From Leishmania panamensis (Eukaryota; Euglenozoa; Kinetoplastea; Trypanosomatida; Trypanosomatidae), in the NCBI RefSeq assembly GCF_000755165.1, contig NC_025866.1, positions 1,853,474 to 1,917,473 of the forward strand: a stretch of 64,000 nucleotides of DNA, in the 5' to 3' direction. The notes under the pieces were generated by a model, which saw only the letters and a program-made list of their open reading frames with translations, searched no databases and had not been told where the DNA came from. Within the stretch, counting starts at the first letter, position 1, and every line of letters begins with the position of its first letter. Shown piece after piece: positions 1 through 11,300 of this stretch. Position numbers and translations under genes: made by a program.

Positions 1-2762
1 AATTTTTCGTTTTCCGCCTTTTCCACCCCTTTTTTTTACTTTTGCTCATTTTTTATGTTGACGTACAATTTTGAGTGTACGCATGCGCATGTGCGTTGTA
101 TGTATGCGCGTGCGTGTACGTCGCGCGTGTGCGCAACTCAGCATAACTGCGGCACTTTTTAGAGGGTCACACAGCGGTAATACAAAAGGAGCAAACAAGG
201 AAAAAAGGGGAGGGCGTTGTGCATTCCAACAGCTCACGTTATGCTGACGCACAGACCCACGTACCCAAGCCTCTCTGCATCTGTGTCTGTGGCTGTGTGT
301 TGAAGATGGCTAGTATGGCTCCCTCCCCATCCCATCAACATGTGCACGCGTTTATTCGGTCTTTTTTTGTGTTTCGACTCCCCCCGATTCTCTGCTCCTT
401 GCCTGGTGTTGTGCGTTTCTTTTGTTGCCTTCCGCTTTCCTCCCCCAACCGTGTTGCCCTTGCATGTTGTCATCCTTTCAGGCCCTCCTCGTACCAATTC
501 CCCTCCCCCTTCACACCTAAGCATGCGTTCAGAGGGGCTACACGTGCGTGTGTGTATGTGTGCACCTCTTTTTCTCTGGGCTCATGCATGTCCCTGTCTA
601 CGTGGCACAGCACACAGAGCTTTGCACTCGTGGTCGGGCACGAGGAGGCGCAGCCAACGCTCGTCAGGGGGGAAAAAAAAGAAGAAATCAAGAGAGAATG
701 TACTGCAGAAAAGAGGGAAGCGCCCACACAGATGTGTACGCAGCTGGTGCGGCACCTTGACAGGCACAAACACCGGGACACCTGTGCACAGACATAGATC
801 CGCAACTTCAGTGCTTCATGCACCGCCACAAGGTGGGTAAAGACACTTTTTCGCTGTTCTCGGCGTTCCTTCAATGGAGAGGGAGAATAACTGGAAAGCA
901 AAAGAATGAAAAAAAGAAAAAAAACACATTGTGAGGCATGCTGAGACGGTGGAGGAGCGAAGAGGGAGCGTTCCACACCTGCTCTCTCCCGCTCTCTCCT
1001 CCTCCCTCCACCGCATCTGCCCTCAGCAGTGTGCAATGCGAAAGAAAAATGTCTCTCTTCAGTGAAAGACAGAGAATAAGGTGCTTCGATGGGGACCAGC
1101 GCTGTCACACGGGTTCAGCAGAAGATGTATCACTCATAGACAGGCGCGTGGTGGAGCTCACTCGCTCGCATTCTCACGCACGCACTTTTGCCACCCTCTA
1201 CGACAGTACGGAGTCAAAGCGCGTCGCGCGTGCCTTCAAAAGCGAACTTCTGCTGCTGCGCCTTCTTTTTTTTTTTCCGTGTCTCGTTCGTTGACCGCGG
1301 CTCTTCGTCTTTTCGTTTTGTCTGCGCCACTTTCACCACTCTTTCGCCCCCCCCCTCCTACACCCTCTCTTTCGTTTGTTTGCCATGGCTGCTGTGGTTT
1401 CCGCTCCCCTGCCTCTTCCTCCTCCTCTCCGCCTCTTCCTCGCACCTCCTATCCACCTATGTCACTGTCGTGGGGAGGGGAGAGACTCAAACGGACCCAA
1501 GCTTACCACGCTGCATGCATCTGTTGCTCATGCCAAAGACTGGTCTTATCCCTACGGACAAATATACATACGAACCTCACTCGATCGCGTCCCACACATA
1601 CATCCCACCTTAGCTACGTGGGGGCAGGAGCGAATCAATAGGCGTCTGCAGTCACTCAAAACAGAATCTCTCTGCGAAGCAGTCGCGTACATCCGTGTCT
1701 TCTGCGTTGCCACACATACACAGTGAGGAGGGCGAGGAGTCGACTTTTGTGGTTGTCCGTTGACCAGAAGCACCGTAGCGAAGGAGAGGGTGCGTGTCTG
1801 TGAGCTTTGTTGGCTGGACTTCGAGAAGAGAGGTGGTAGCGCCTGTCTCGTCTTGGCGAAAATCCCTTCTTGCCATCTCTCCTCGTAGAGGTGAGGTTTT
1901 GTCGGCAAGGTAGCGGTGCGTGTGTGTGTGTGTGTGTGGCATACACGTCATGTTCGCGGGTAGACTGCGACCCGAATAACAGCGAAAGAGGACGCAAGAG
2001 AGAGTAGAAAGGAAGGGGGAAGCAGGAGTGTGAAGGCGTGTGGCAACGGGGACGAGAGAGCGCGCTACACCACAGAGACCCAGACACACCTCCACCCCAT
2101 CACCTCTCCCGCTTGTTTGGCTTCTCCGCATCGCTTTTGACTTCTGTGCTCTTCTCCCTTTTACTTTTCTAGGTTTCCTAGTTCAGATTTCGTTGTAGCG
2201 TGTACAGGTGTTGCCTAAACCTTTCCACCCCTTTTCTTACATCTCTCTTCCCCTTTCGTTGATTTGGTGCGTGAACGTCCTGCTGTGTTCCCCTCCCCCG
2301 GAGGGGCGTCTCCGTCGTACAGAGTGAGGCATATTGATACACACGCACACGTTTCTCACTGACAAGCACGCATGTACCGCTTCCACCACCCACACAGCCT
2401 TCGCCATCAAAGAAACCACCGTTGCGTGCCTGTTTTTCTGTTCTTTTCCGTCTCGTCTCATCTCGCCTCTCTCTCTTGTACTTATCCACGGCCACACACA
2501 CCCACTCACACCACCTCTGCATGAGTTTGCACGCGCTCACCTCCCCTTCTGTTTATTTTTTTTTTTCGTTTCGCCGTGCGTCCACGACGCTTTGACGACT
2601 GGGGCTCTGGAACGAGGGAGGCAATCGTTGCTTCTCCACCTCTTCTGGAAGCTTCGTGACTGCTCTGTGCACACGCGTCGCTCTCTCTTTCTCCGTTACC
2701 CTTTTGCAGGCAGTCGCAAGCCATAAAGCTGCGTACGCCTGTAAAAGCTTTACTTTCCCACG
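1..2762. other. Non-coding lead-in upstream of the first gene
   Basis: No convincing gene is seen on either strand. The sequence is pyrimidine-rich on the + strand, with T runs (for example about 2556-2566), a TG repeat near 1919-1938 and many CA/GT-rich patches. Open frames here are low in complexity and mostly begin at non-ATG codons. The stretch most likely holds the 3' UTR of a gene outside the window plus the intergenic and 5' UTR sequence of the metallophosphoesterase gene at 2763. Confidence 0.7.
2677..2709 (+). promoter_or_regulatory. Candidate spliced-leader acceptor for the first metallophosphoesterase
   Basis: A pyrimidine tract (about 2679-2705) ends in TTTTGCAG, with the AG at 2708-2709. 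It is followed by a short 5' UTR of 53 bases before the ATG at 2763. This is the expected arrangement for trans-splicing in trypanosomatids. The exact site was judged by eye only. Confidence 0.55.
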
Positions 2763-5700
2763 ATGGAGGCACTACTTTTGGGGACTAGCCGCTCGGAGTG
2801 GTATGAGCGAGTACAGGTCTTTCTCGTGCTCGCGACGGAGCGCATGATGTCGCTTCAGTCTGGCATCTTCTGGACCTTCTCCTACGTACTTCTGCTGACC
2901 CTTATGTATCTCTTTCACTCACCGTTTCGCTCGCAGCTAGAGAGCCGCACGGACTGGTACGCGCAGCTCACGAAAGGGCTGCAGATATGGCTCGCGGTAG
3001 TGCTCCTGTGCTTCCATGTCGGGCCACATGTTGTGGAGTCGCCCTCTACCGCTGCTGGTGCGACGGGTACAAAATCGATGGCCTCAGGCGCAACGCAGCA
3101 CATCCTCGCCGAGGACACAGTGGCCACCATCTTCTTTCCGACCTTCTGCTTCAGTAGTTCCTTCTGCCTACTTCTGCACAAGATCAAGCGCCGGTACAAG
3201 CTCGCCTTTACCTACGGGGCCAGCCTCACGGTTGTGCTAATCAACTCTGTGCTCTTGTCGAGCTTCGCGACGATGCACTACACGACATGCCGTGAGCTCT
3301 TCTCGACGGCGGAAACCGCCGTCAAGGCATCTGAGAAGACGCGGACGACCCCGGCCGCTGGGAGCCTGACATTGCCGTTGGTGTGGAAGCGAACATCACT
3401 GGTCGTCTGCCCGCAGCCAGCCAAAGAGAAGCCGTTTGTATGCATTGCCTTCCTATGCACCCTCTGCGTGACCTTTGTGGGGATTGATTACCTTTACAAG
3501 AAGCATGTCGCCGGCGGGGACCCGTTGCGCGGTATTCTGTGGGCAGACTTGTACCCGGAGAAACAGAAAAGCTACAACTCCTCGCTGGCTTCCTCGTCAC
3601 GCACCCCCTTCATCTTTCGCTGCTGGGGCTGGCGACGTGCCCACGTCAGCGACAACCACGCGGCAGAACGCCTCGGCCTCTCCGAGGGCGATCCACGGCT
3701 CCAGGAGTTGACTCCTAAGACCATTGTAGTGCCTAGTCATGCAAAGCACGCAAGCCGATGTGGAGACGGCGACACGGACCCGGCCGGGTGGCAGGATGAG
3801 CACGACCGGCTGAGTGTATCAGACGGAAAATGCGTAACTCACCCCACAAACCGACCAGGCATGGTGCCGTGGTTCTCAACCTTCATCATAAGGACAACCT
3901 GGCAGGTACTGGCGCGCATGTCGCTCGAGTTCCTCACGTTCGACATACGTGTGCTGCAGCACTACGCGCGGCCGAAGGTGTTTGAGCTCCATTTTGAGTC
4001 ATCCCTGAAGGATTTACCAAGTTTTCGCATGGACAGCGAGAGGGACAGCATGTATGCCAACGGCAAGCCTACCGCGGCCGATGCTGCCACCCTTTCCGCC
4101 ACCTGTCCACCGACACCACTGCAGCGTGACGCAACGCAGGCACTGAAACAGCCACTGCCGGCGACTTCCCCAGAGAAAAGGGTCCGAGAAAACGACAAGG
4201 ATATCTGGTTTGACTGGATTTCGGACGTCGGTGATGGCTTTAACCCAACGTACGCCATGGCCCGCCTCCTTGCCCGGCCATTCCTCAAGCTAACATTCTA
4301 CCACCCACCGAGCAGAAGAGTCGGTCTCTCGCTCTTTCCGACTTATGAAGAAGTGACGCCAGCAAAGACGCCGAGTCCCAACAGTGCACCAGACGTACTG
4401 CCGCGGGGGTCTTTTGTGCTGGTTGGGGGAGACCTCGCCTACCCGAGTCCCAACGACGAGACGTACACGACACGCCTGTTCGAGCCGTACCACGACGCGA
4501 TGAGCGGCAACGTGCGGCTGCAGAGCGTCTTCCACGCGGAGCAGCAGCGCGTGATTGTCGCGGACGCGAGCGATGCGGATGTTGCGCATGTGCACCTGCT
4601 GGACGCTGAGACGGTGTCGGAGATGGCGACAGGGCGTGCGGCGCTGCGGACGGGGCGCGCAACGGCGGAGGAGGCGCTGCGGAGCGTGCCGCTGCTGTTT
4701 GCGATCCCCGGCAACCACGACTGGTTTGACGGACTGACGACGTTTCACAAGTACATCCTTGAGCGGACGTGGATTGGGGGGTGGCTGATGCCGCAGCGAA
4801 GCAGCTTCTTTGTGCTGAGGCTGCCACACAACTGGTTCATACTGTGTGGCGACACGGGCAATATGCAGGACATCGACGTAGCGCAGCGCAACTACTTCCT
4901 GGACGTGATTGAGAAGTACATGGATGTGGAGAGCTGCGTGATTCTGGCGGCGCACGAGCCGGGCTGGGTGTACGATTCCATGTTGCACAAACCGAAGCTG
5001 GCGCAACCGGAATTGTCAAAAGTGTGCGATGCTCTTGGCACGCGCCTTCGACTGCGGTTGGCGGGTGACATCCACCACTACTCTCGCCATGTACCGGTGG
5101 ATGCGTCATCGGAGGCGGCGACGCTGGTGGTGAGCGGCGGCGGTGGCGCCTTCCTGCACGGGGCACGCAATGATTCTATCATCTCCCAGGGAACCAAGTA
5201 TGTCCGCGCCTGTGCCTTTCCGGAGCACAATACGCTTCCCACAATGCTAAATCGGTTGCTAGGCTTCCGCGTCATCAACTGGAAGTTTGACCTCATCATT
5301 GGCGTCTGTAGCTTTCTCGTTGTTGTGTCGCTGCTGCCTCAATCCATCAAGGATGTGCGTTGCGACTTGGAGAGCGGCCCGCTCATGACGCTGCCAGATG
5401 CGGTGGCGACATGGTGGGAGCGGGTGTGCGTCTACATCGTGACGCTGTTCTCCAAGGGCATCGCGTCGCTGCTGGCCACGCTCGGCTTCCTCGCTGTCTT
5501 CGCGTCGGCTGGTGTTGAGAAAGATATACCGGTGTGGATGCGGCTGCTGCACTCATGCCTTTGGTCATTTCTCACCGTGTTCATCTGCTGCGGCATGCTC
5601 GCCTACTTGATCTGCACGCTGCAATACATGGCGGAGAACCACCTGTTGGTATCTGCAGATGGTCACTGGGGCGGCGTTCTGGAGGACCAGGTCTTCGCTT

Positions 5701-6401
5701 CAGTCGATGGACTGCTGAATCACACAAAGGAACTACTGGGCGGACCCCACGCCAGCGTCATCGCGCACGAGCTACACCGCCTACAGACTTCCTTTTACGG
5801 TGGTCGGCTGGTGAGCTGGTGCGGCGTCATCCTGCGCTGTCTCGACCCGTTTGAGATGCTCGCGTACCTGTCGGAGAAGGTGAGCTCGCCAGAGATGGGA
5901 ACCTTTGCCGGGGATGCTAGCCGTGTCGACGAGCTGCTTTACTACCTGTACTTTGTCTTCTTTTACTGGACTCTTGTCACGCCGCTCGTGTCATTCGTCA
6001 TTGGCAGCTACCTCATGTGCTGTGTGACGCTCTTTGACTGCCTCTACGACGCCGCCTACTCGGCATTCCAGATTGAGGAGTACAAGCACTTTGTGCGCTT
6101 CCGCCTTGACGTCGCGACGCGAGAGCTTCACGCGTACGTGGTCGCCCTTCGGCACGTGCCTAAGTCGTGGACCTGGGATTCTACGTATCAGGCGGAGCTG
6201 AAGGGTGATGCAGTGCGAGCGGCGCCACCACACCTGCGCGCCCACCCGAGCCGCTGGCACGGCAAACACTTCCGCGCGACTTCCAGGTGCGATGACGGGA
6301 AGCGCGCGGCGTTCGATGAAGGTGTGGAGGAAGGAGTTGAGATTCTCGAGCATTTTGTATGCTCCCCACACCGGCTGCCGATGCCGATGTCAGCCAGCTA
6401 G
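2763..6401 (+). CDS. Multi-pass membrane calcineurin-like metallophosphoesterase, copy 1
   Basis: A 1212-residue protein that probably hydrolyses a phosphoester at a membrane; the substrate is unknown. About four or five hydrophobic segments lie in the first 240 residues, and more follow the catalytic core (near 840-870, 890-925, 935-965 and 1065-1100). The core carries SDVGDGFNPTY (about 487-497), GGDLAYP (D557), GNHDW (N651, H652, D653), AHEPGW (H731) and GDIHHYSRH (D769, H771, H772), which fit the metal-binding blocks of calcineurin-like phosphoesterases. The first block reads DVGDG rather than the usual DxH. From memory, plant and bacterial relatives share the GDGF, GDLAYP and GNHDW motifs. 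The ATG at 2763 follows a good splice acceptor. A tandem paralogue begins at 8332, and parts of the two cores are identical at the base level. Confidence 0.9.
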   Translation: MEALLLGTSRSEWYERVQVFLVLATERMMSLQSGIFWTFSYVLLLTLMYLFHSPFRSQLESRTDWYAQLTKGLQIWLAVVLLCFHVGPHVVESPSTAAGATGTKSMASGATQHILAEDTVATIFFPTFCFSSSFCLLLHKIKRRYKLAFTYGASLTVVLINSVLLSSFATMHYTTCRELFSTAETAVKASEKTRTTPAAGSLTLPLVWKRTSLVVCPQPAKEKPFVCIAFLCTLCVTFVGIDYLYKKHVAGGDPLRGILWADLYPEKQKSYNSSLASSSRTPFIFRCWGWRRAHVSDNHAAERLGLSEGDPRLQELTPKTIVVPSHAKHASRCGDGDTDPAGWQDEHDRLSVSDGKCVTHPTNRPGMVPWFSTFIIRTTWQVLARMSLEFLTFDIRVLQHYARPKVFELHFESSLKDLPSFRMDSERDSMYANGKPTAADAATLSATCPPTPLQRDATQALKQPLPATSPEKRVRENDKDIWFDWISDVGDGFNPTYAMARLLARPFLKLTFYHPPSRRVGLSLFPTYEEVTPAKTPSPNSAPDVLPRGSFVLVGGDLAYPSPNDETYTTRLFEPYHDAMSGNVRLQSVFHAEQQRVIVADASDADVAHVHLLDAETVSEMATGRAALRTGRATAEEALRSVPLLFAIPGNHDWFDGLTTFHKYILERTWIGGWLMPQRSSFFVLRLPHNWFILCGDTGNMQDIDVAQRNYFLDVIEKYMDVESCVILAAHEPGWVYDSMLHKPKLAQPELSKVCDALGTRLRLRLAGDIHHYSRHVPVDASSEAATLVVSGGGGAFLHGARNDSIISQGTKYVRACAFPEHNTLPTMLNRLLGFRVINWKFDLIIGVCSFLVVVSLLPQSIKDVRCDLESGPLMTLPDAVATWWERVCVYIVTLFSKGIASLLATLGFLAVFASAGVEKDIPVWMRLLHSCLWSFLTVFICCGMLAYLICTLQYMAENHLLVSADGHWGGVLEDQVFASVDGLLNHTKELLGGPHASVIAHELHRLQTSFYGGRLVSWCGVILRCLDPFEMLAYLSEKVSSPEMGTFAGDASRVDELLYYLYFVFFYWTLVTPLVSFVIGSYLMCCVTLFDCLYDAAYSAFQIEEYKHFVRFRLDVATRELHAYVVALRHVPKSWTWDSTYQAELKGDAVRAAPPHLRAHPSRWHGKHFRATSRCDDGKRAAFDEGVEEGVEILEHFVCSPHRLPMPMSAS

Positions 6402-8331
6402 AGGCCATCTGTCGACTCGCCTTCCTTTCTCCACCGAGGGAGTCGGGGAAAAAGCGCAAGCGCAAAAGTGCCCCTTCTCCCACCCGGCCCTTTTTCTGGG
6501 CGTTCTCAGCTAAGGACGCCACCCAATACCTCTGTAAAAGAACTTGAAGTGCTCCGCGGACGCGCGCGCGTTGGTGTTGCTTGCGTGGTTTCCATTAGTA
6601 CGCGGTGGGCTGCTCTCTTCATGCAACCTCACCACCACTACCCCTCCTCCTCCTCCTCCCCGCTAGACCGCTGCTTGAGGAGTCGACATCGCCTCGACGC
6701 TTTGAGGGGCAGTGGTTTGGCGAGACTGTTGGCATTTGGCAGGGCTGTTTGGTTCCGTAATCACTGCCATCCCTCACCTTCTCTCTCTTTATGTGTTTTG
6801 AGCTTAGTATGCGCAGCGGCGTCGTTCTGCATATTCCTATACTCGCATGACTGCTCTCCTTATCTTTTTCATGCCTCTTTATCTGACCAGCCCTTTTCAG
6901 CAGGTCTCTGCGCGCCCCTCCCCCTCCCGAAAAATACGCACACACACAGTGATGTACGCGTGTGACTCGCGCTCATGTTCCCCCTCCCCCCTCCCTCGCT
7001 CGCCTACCCTTCTACGAGGCGGCGGTCTGCGGCACGCAAAGGGATGAGAGCATCGATATGTGAATGTGTGTGTGGGGGTCTGTACTGAAGTATATATATA
7101 CGTGTGTGTGAGTAGTCGCCTCTTATTTCTCTCTCCCTAACTCTCCAACATCCCGTTCAGGGTTGGAATCTCTCTCGCTCTGCTTGGAGACATCAGAGAG
7201 GGGGAGAAGAGGCGAGGGAGGTGGGCAGGGGATGCGCGCACACAAAACATTCATACACAGGCACATTCATGACCACCTACACCGGGGACTCATACACCGT
7301 TCGCCCAGTTGTCGAAGTAGCCCATTCTACGCATGCACTCACAAATAAGAGAAAAAAGAGGCGCATCTGTCTGCTGTATTTTTGGTCCCCTGTATCAGGA
7401 AGGATCCGGACAGTTCACTTCACGAGCAGCTCTTCGTACTGGCGTTTGCTACTGCAGCCCATCTCACACCCTCTGTGCATGCTTGACTATGCACACGCGC
7501 GTGCCTACATGCGTACAGCCTTTTCGATCACCTTTCTGTGTGTGCTGATGTGTGCGCACTGTCTTCCTCGTCGCCGACGTCTCTCTTTCGCAGCGCCACC
7601 GAGGGCTGCATCGATGCACCCCGCATCACTGTTCGATTGATAGCACTGTACGGCACACGCCTGTTCACTGTCTCTTCCTCTCTGATCTTTACCTCCTCTG
7701 ACGTCTCCCCTTTTCCCTTTAGACTCTCTCTTTCATTCTCGTTCTCTCTCCGGTTGTCCTTGGCTGCCACCGCTGAGAAGTCGATATTCCCCCCCCCCCC
7801 TCTCTCCCTTCCTCGCCGACCTAGCGCCCTGCAATACACCCAAGAAGGGCAGACGCCAAGCTCTTTCTCTCGTGTCTCAGCACACGCGCTTGCGCAGGGA
7901 TAGGCACTTTCGCAGAGAGGAGCTTGCGCACAGCGCAGAACACTTGAGAGGTACGCATCGATACCCGTCGGCCACAAGCAAGCTCGCGTGTGCACATGCA
8001 CCTTGCAGTCATATTTCCTCACTGTCGAGCTTCACTTCCTCTTTTCCAGTACCTCATAATTGTTGGTGTGAACTTCGCCCGCCCCTTTCTCTCCAGATCT
8101 GCGGTTGATCATATCTCATATTACCGTCGCATGACTTTGCCTGCCCCTCACTGAGCAGTACACTCTTTCTCAGCGTTGTGGGCCCGTCTGTGCGTGTGTG
8201 TGTCCCTATCTTCTACTTCCTGCTCTGCATGGTGTTCCCCCGCGCCCACTCCCTCTCTTTGTTCTCTCTCAGCTGCAACTTTGTGTTTTGTCGTCTTTTG
8301 TCCCTCACCGCTCGCACCCCAGCTTGGCGCC
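6402..8331. other. Intergenic/UTR sequence between the two metallophosphoesterase genes
   Basis: No gene is recognised. The stretch contains a 12-base C run at 7789-7800, a short TA repeat near 7091-7101 and long CT-rich tracts towards the 3' end. It should hold the 3' UTR of copy 1 and the splice region of copy 2. Confidence 0.65.
8242..8272 (+). promoter_or_regulatory. Candidate spliced-leader acceptor for metallophosphoesterase copy 2
   Basis: The tract CCTCTCTTTGTTCTCTCTCAG ends in AG at 8271-8272, 59 bases before the chosen ATG at 8332. It lies inside the upstream open reading frame, which supports starting the protein at 8332 and not at the earlier ATG at 8178 (a different frame) or at the in-frame non-ATG codon at 8176. 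Confidence 0.55.
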
Positions 8332-11300
8332 ATGTCGGAGTGGTTCCACTGGACCGTCGGCAGCGCCAACCCGTTCGTCGACTTCTCCACGATCTGGATC
8401 GAGCCACTCATACAGCATGCCGTCGATTTCAGCCACCGTGTCGAACCGGACGTTCTGTGCACGCTCGCCTACCTCGCCTGTATGGGCTCCGCGTACCTCT
8501 TTCACTCACCCTTTCGTGCTCACGCCACTGCAGCCATGGACACGTACGGCCGTGTCACGAAGGTTTTTCAGACCTGGAGCACCATCATCTTTTTTTGCTT
8601 CCACATCGGCCCGCAGCTTTTCAGGGATAAGCGGCCGAAAATCAGCAGCGTAGACACGAAGGACACAGTACCTATTCTCTTCTTTCCGCTCTTCATTATC
8701 TTCACGATCTGCTTTGGGTTTCTGCACAAGGTGAAGCGGCGCTGGGGCCTCAGCCTCACGTACGGCAGCCGCTTCTCCGTCATCGCCCTCAACTCTCTCG
8801 TCCTCGCCGCACTCGGTACGGCGCACTATGCCTACTGTCATACCCTTCGCCCAAACGCGTCCCACTACGTCTGGCGCTTCATCTTGTACTACCTGATGCC
8901 TAGCTCCATCGTCACACAGCCATTCTGGTGCGTCTCAAAGCTGTTGCTCTTGTCTGCGTGCTTCATCACCACGGATTACCACTACAAGAAGTGGATGGGG
9001 TGTGACCCTGCCCGCGGGATCCTGTGGGCGGAACTGTACGAGTTGAACAAGGGAAGGCACACAGAGGTACTCATGATGGAGAGAAACAGTAAGGAGGGTC
9101 AGCAGGACTGGAGAGAGCTTGTTGCGCCGCCGCGGGTGTACACACCTGCTGCACCGAATACCCGCACCACCGCCGCTCAGGTGGCCGCGGCGGCGGTGCT
9201 AGGGGTTCCTGTCGAAGGGCGAATTCATGGGGCGGTGTGTAATTCCTCCGCCACGATCGACTCCGCCGCGCGCACGGCACCTGCACCGCGCATTCTGTAT
9301 CACGAGTGTCCCCCAGACGTGAACCTAGACTTGCTGGAGTCTTCGTACGACGCAGATGACGCGGACCTGCGACGCATCTGCGGAGGTGTGGGTGGCGTGC
9401 CGCTCAGGGAGGCGAATCGGATCTTCTCCGCCTCCACAGTTGACAACTCTCCATTACCACACACACACCTGGATGGGGTGATGAGTAGGGCCTTGTACAA
9501 ACTGGACCACACAGACCCCAACCTCACCGCTCTCACGTCTTTTCGAGCACCACAGCTCTTTGTGAAGGAGGTGCAGGAGGCACAACACCCGGTGAACCGG
9601 CCAGGTATGGTGCCGTGGTGGTCGACGTTCGTGCTGCTCACAGTGTGGCAGACAGTGGCAGGCGCGATGCTGCGCTTTCTTTCCTTTGATGTGCGCACTA
9701 TTCAGGGCTACACCACACCCAAAATCTTTCATCTGCACTTCTCCTCCTCTCTGCGGGACACCATACGCAGTGCCACGGAGGCGCTCAGCCGCTGTACAGC
9801 GATGCACCGGCGCACCAGCTGCGACAGCATTGCCAACTCCTCCGGTCTATGCAGCCTCTATGCGCCGGGTAACCACGGAGCACCTTCGCACAATGACGAG
9901 GACCAGGGCGTACGCAAGGAGAACGCCTGCATCAGAGAGTGCTGTGTCCCTGCTGCAGCAGCGACGTCGCCTCTAATTGAGCCTGACGTGTGGTTTGATT
10001 GGATTGCTGATGTTGGTGATGGCTTTAACCCAACGTACGCCATGGCCCGACTTCTGGCCCAGCCGATGCTACGGCTGCCCTTGGCGGCGACCAGGAAGGC
10101 AAGGTGGCGGCGGCTATTTCCAAGCGACGAGGACGAAGTCACAGGCGTCAGCAACTACAACAACCTCGCAGACAGGGCTTCTTTGAGCTCATCGGCGCCG
10201 ACGACTCCCACGGCGAGCATGCCAGGTGCAGTAGAGGAGGAGGCAACTGCCCTGGAGCTGCCACGTGCCGCACCCTTCTGGACCGCTAACGTCCCAGACA
10301 TGAGCACTGCAGGCAGGACGGGAAGTACAACACGCCTGCAGCCACTGCTGAGACGTTCGAGGACACACGTCGCCGCTGCTGCTGTTCAGGGGTCGACGAT
10401 GAGAACCAGACGAGATGTAGGAAAGAATCTCGCGGTAAGCAAGGCGGCTACAACAGGCTCGCTTGACCTCAACAGCTCCGTTTACCCGCGGCACACACTA
10501 CACCGTCGAGTTGCTTCGGAGGATTCCCAAAGTACCAAGTCGACTGCATCTCGATCGCTGCTAAGTATGGAGAAGGACAGCTTTGTAACGCTACCGCGGG
10601 GGTCTTTTGTGCTGGTTGGGGGAGACCTCGCCTACCCGAGTCCCAACGACGAGACGTACACGACACGCCTGTTCGAGCCGTACCACGACGCGATGAGCGG
10701 CAACGTGCGGCTGCAGAGCGTCTTCCACGCGGAGCAGCAGCGCGTGATTGTCGCGGACGCGAGCGATGCGGATGTTGCGCATGTGCACCTGCTGGACGCT
10801 GAGACGGTGTCGGAGATGGCGACAGGGCGTGCGGCGCTGCGGACGGGGCGCGCAACGGCGGAGGAGGCGCTGCGGAGCGTGCCGCTGCTGTTTGCGATCC
10901 CCGGCAACCACGACTGGTTTGACGGACTGACGACGTTTCACAAGTACATCCTTGAGCGGACGTGGATTGGGGGGTGGCTGATGCCGCAGCGAAGCAGCTT
11001 CTTTGTGCTGAGGCTGCCACACAACTGGTTCATACTGTGTGGCGACACGGGCAATATGCAGGACATCGACGTAGCGCAGCGCAACTACTTCCTGGACGTG
11101 ATTGAGAAGTACATGGATGTGGAGAGCTGCGTGATTCTGGCGGTGCACGAGCCGGGCTGGGTGTACGATGCGATGGAGAAAGATGAGAAGGCTCGGCAGC
11201 CAGAGCTGAACCGTGTTGTCGATGCTCTTGGCACGCGCCTTCGACTGCGGTTGGCGGGTGACATCCACCACTACTCTCGCCATGTACCGGTGGATGCGTC

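Noticed and set aside
219..840. Overlapping + strand frames in the first kilobase
   Set aside because: The frames begin at non-ATG or poorly placed codons, are rich in Cys, Ser and His from microsatellite sequence, and show no domain.
4290..5006. Long minus-strand frames over the metallophosphoesterase cores (also 10591-11283)
   Set aside because: They mirror the GC-rich third positions of the + strand genes, are Arg/His-rich and repeat in both copies only because the DNA is identical.
8176..8331. Upstream extension of metallophosphoesterase copy 2
   Set aside because: It starts at a non-ATG codon, is pyrimidine-derived, contains the likely splice acceptor and has no counterpart in copy 1.
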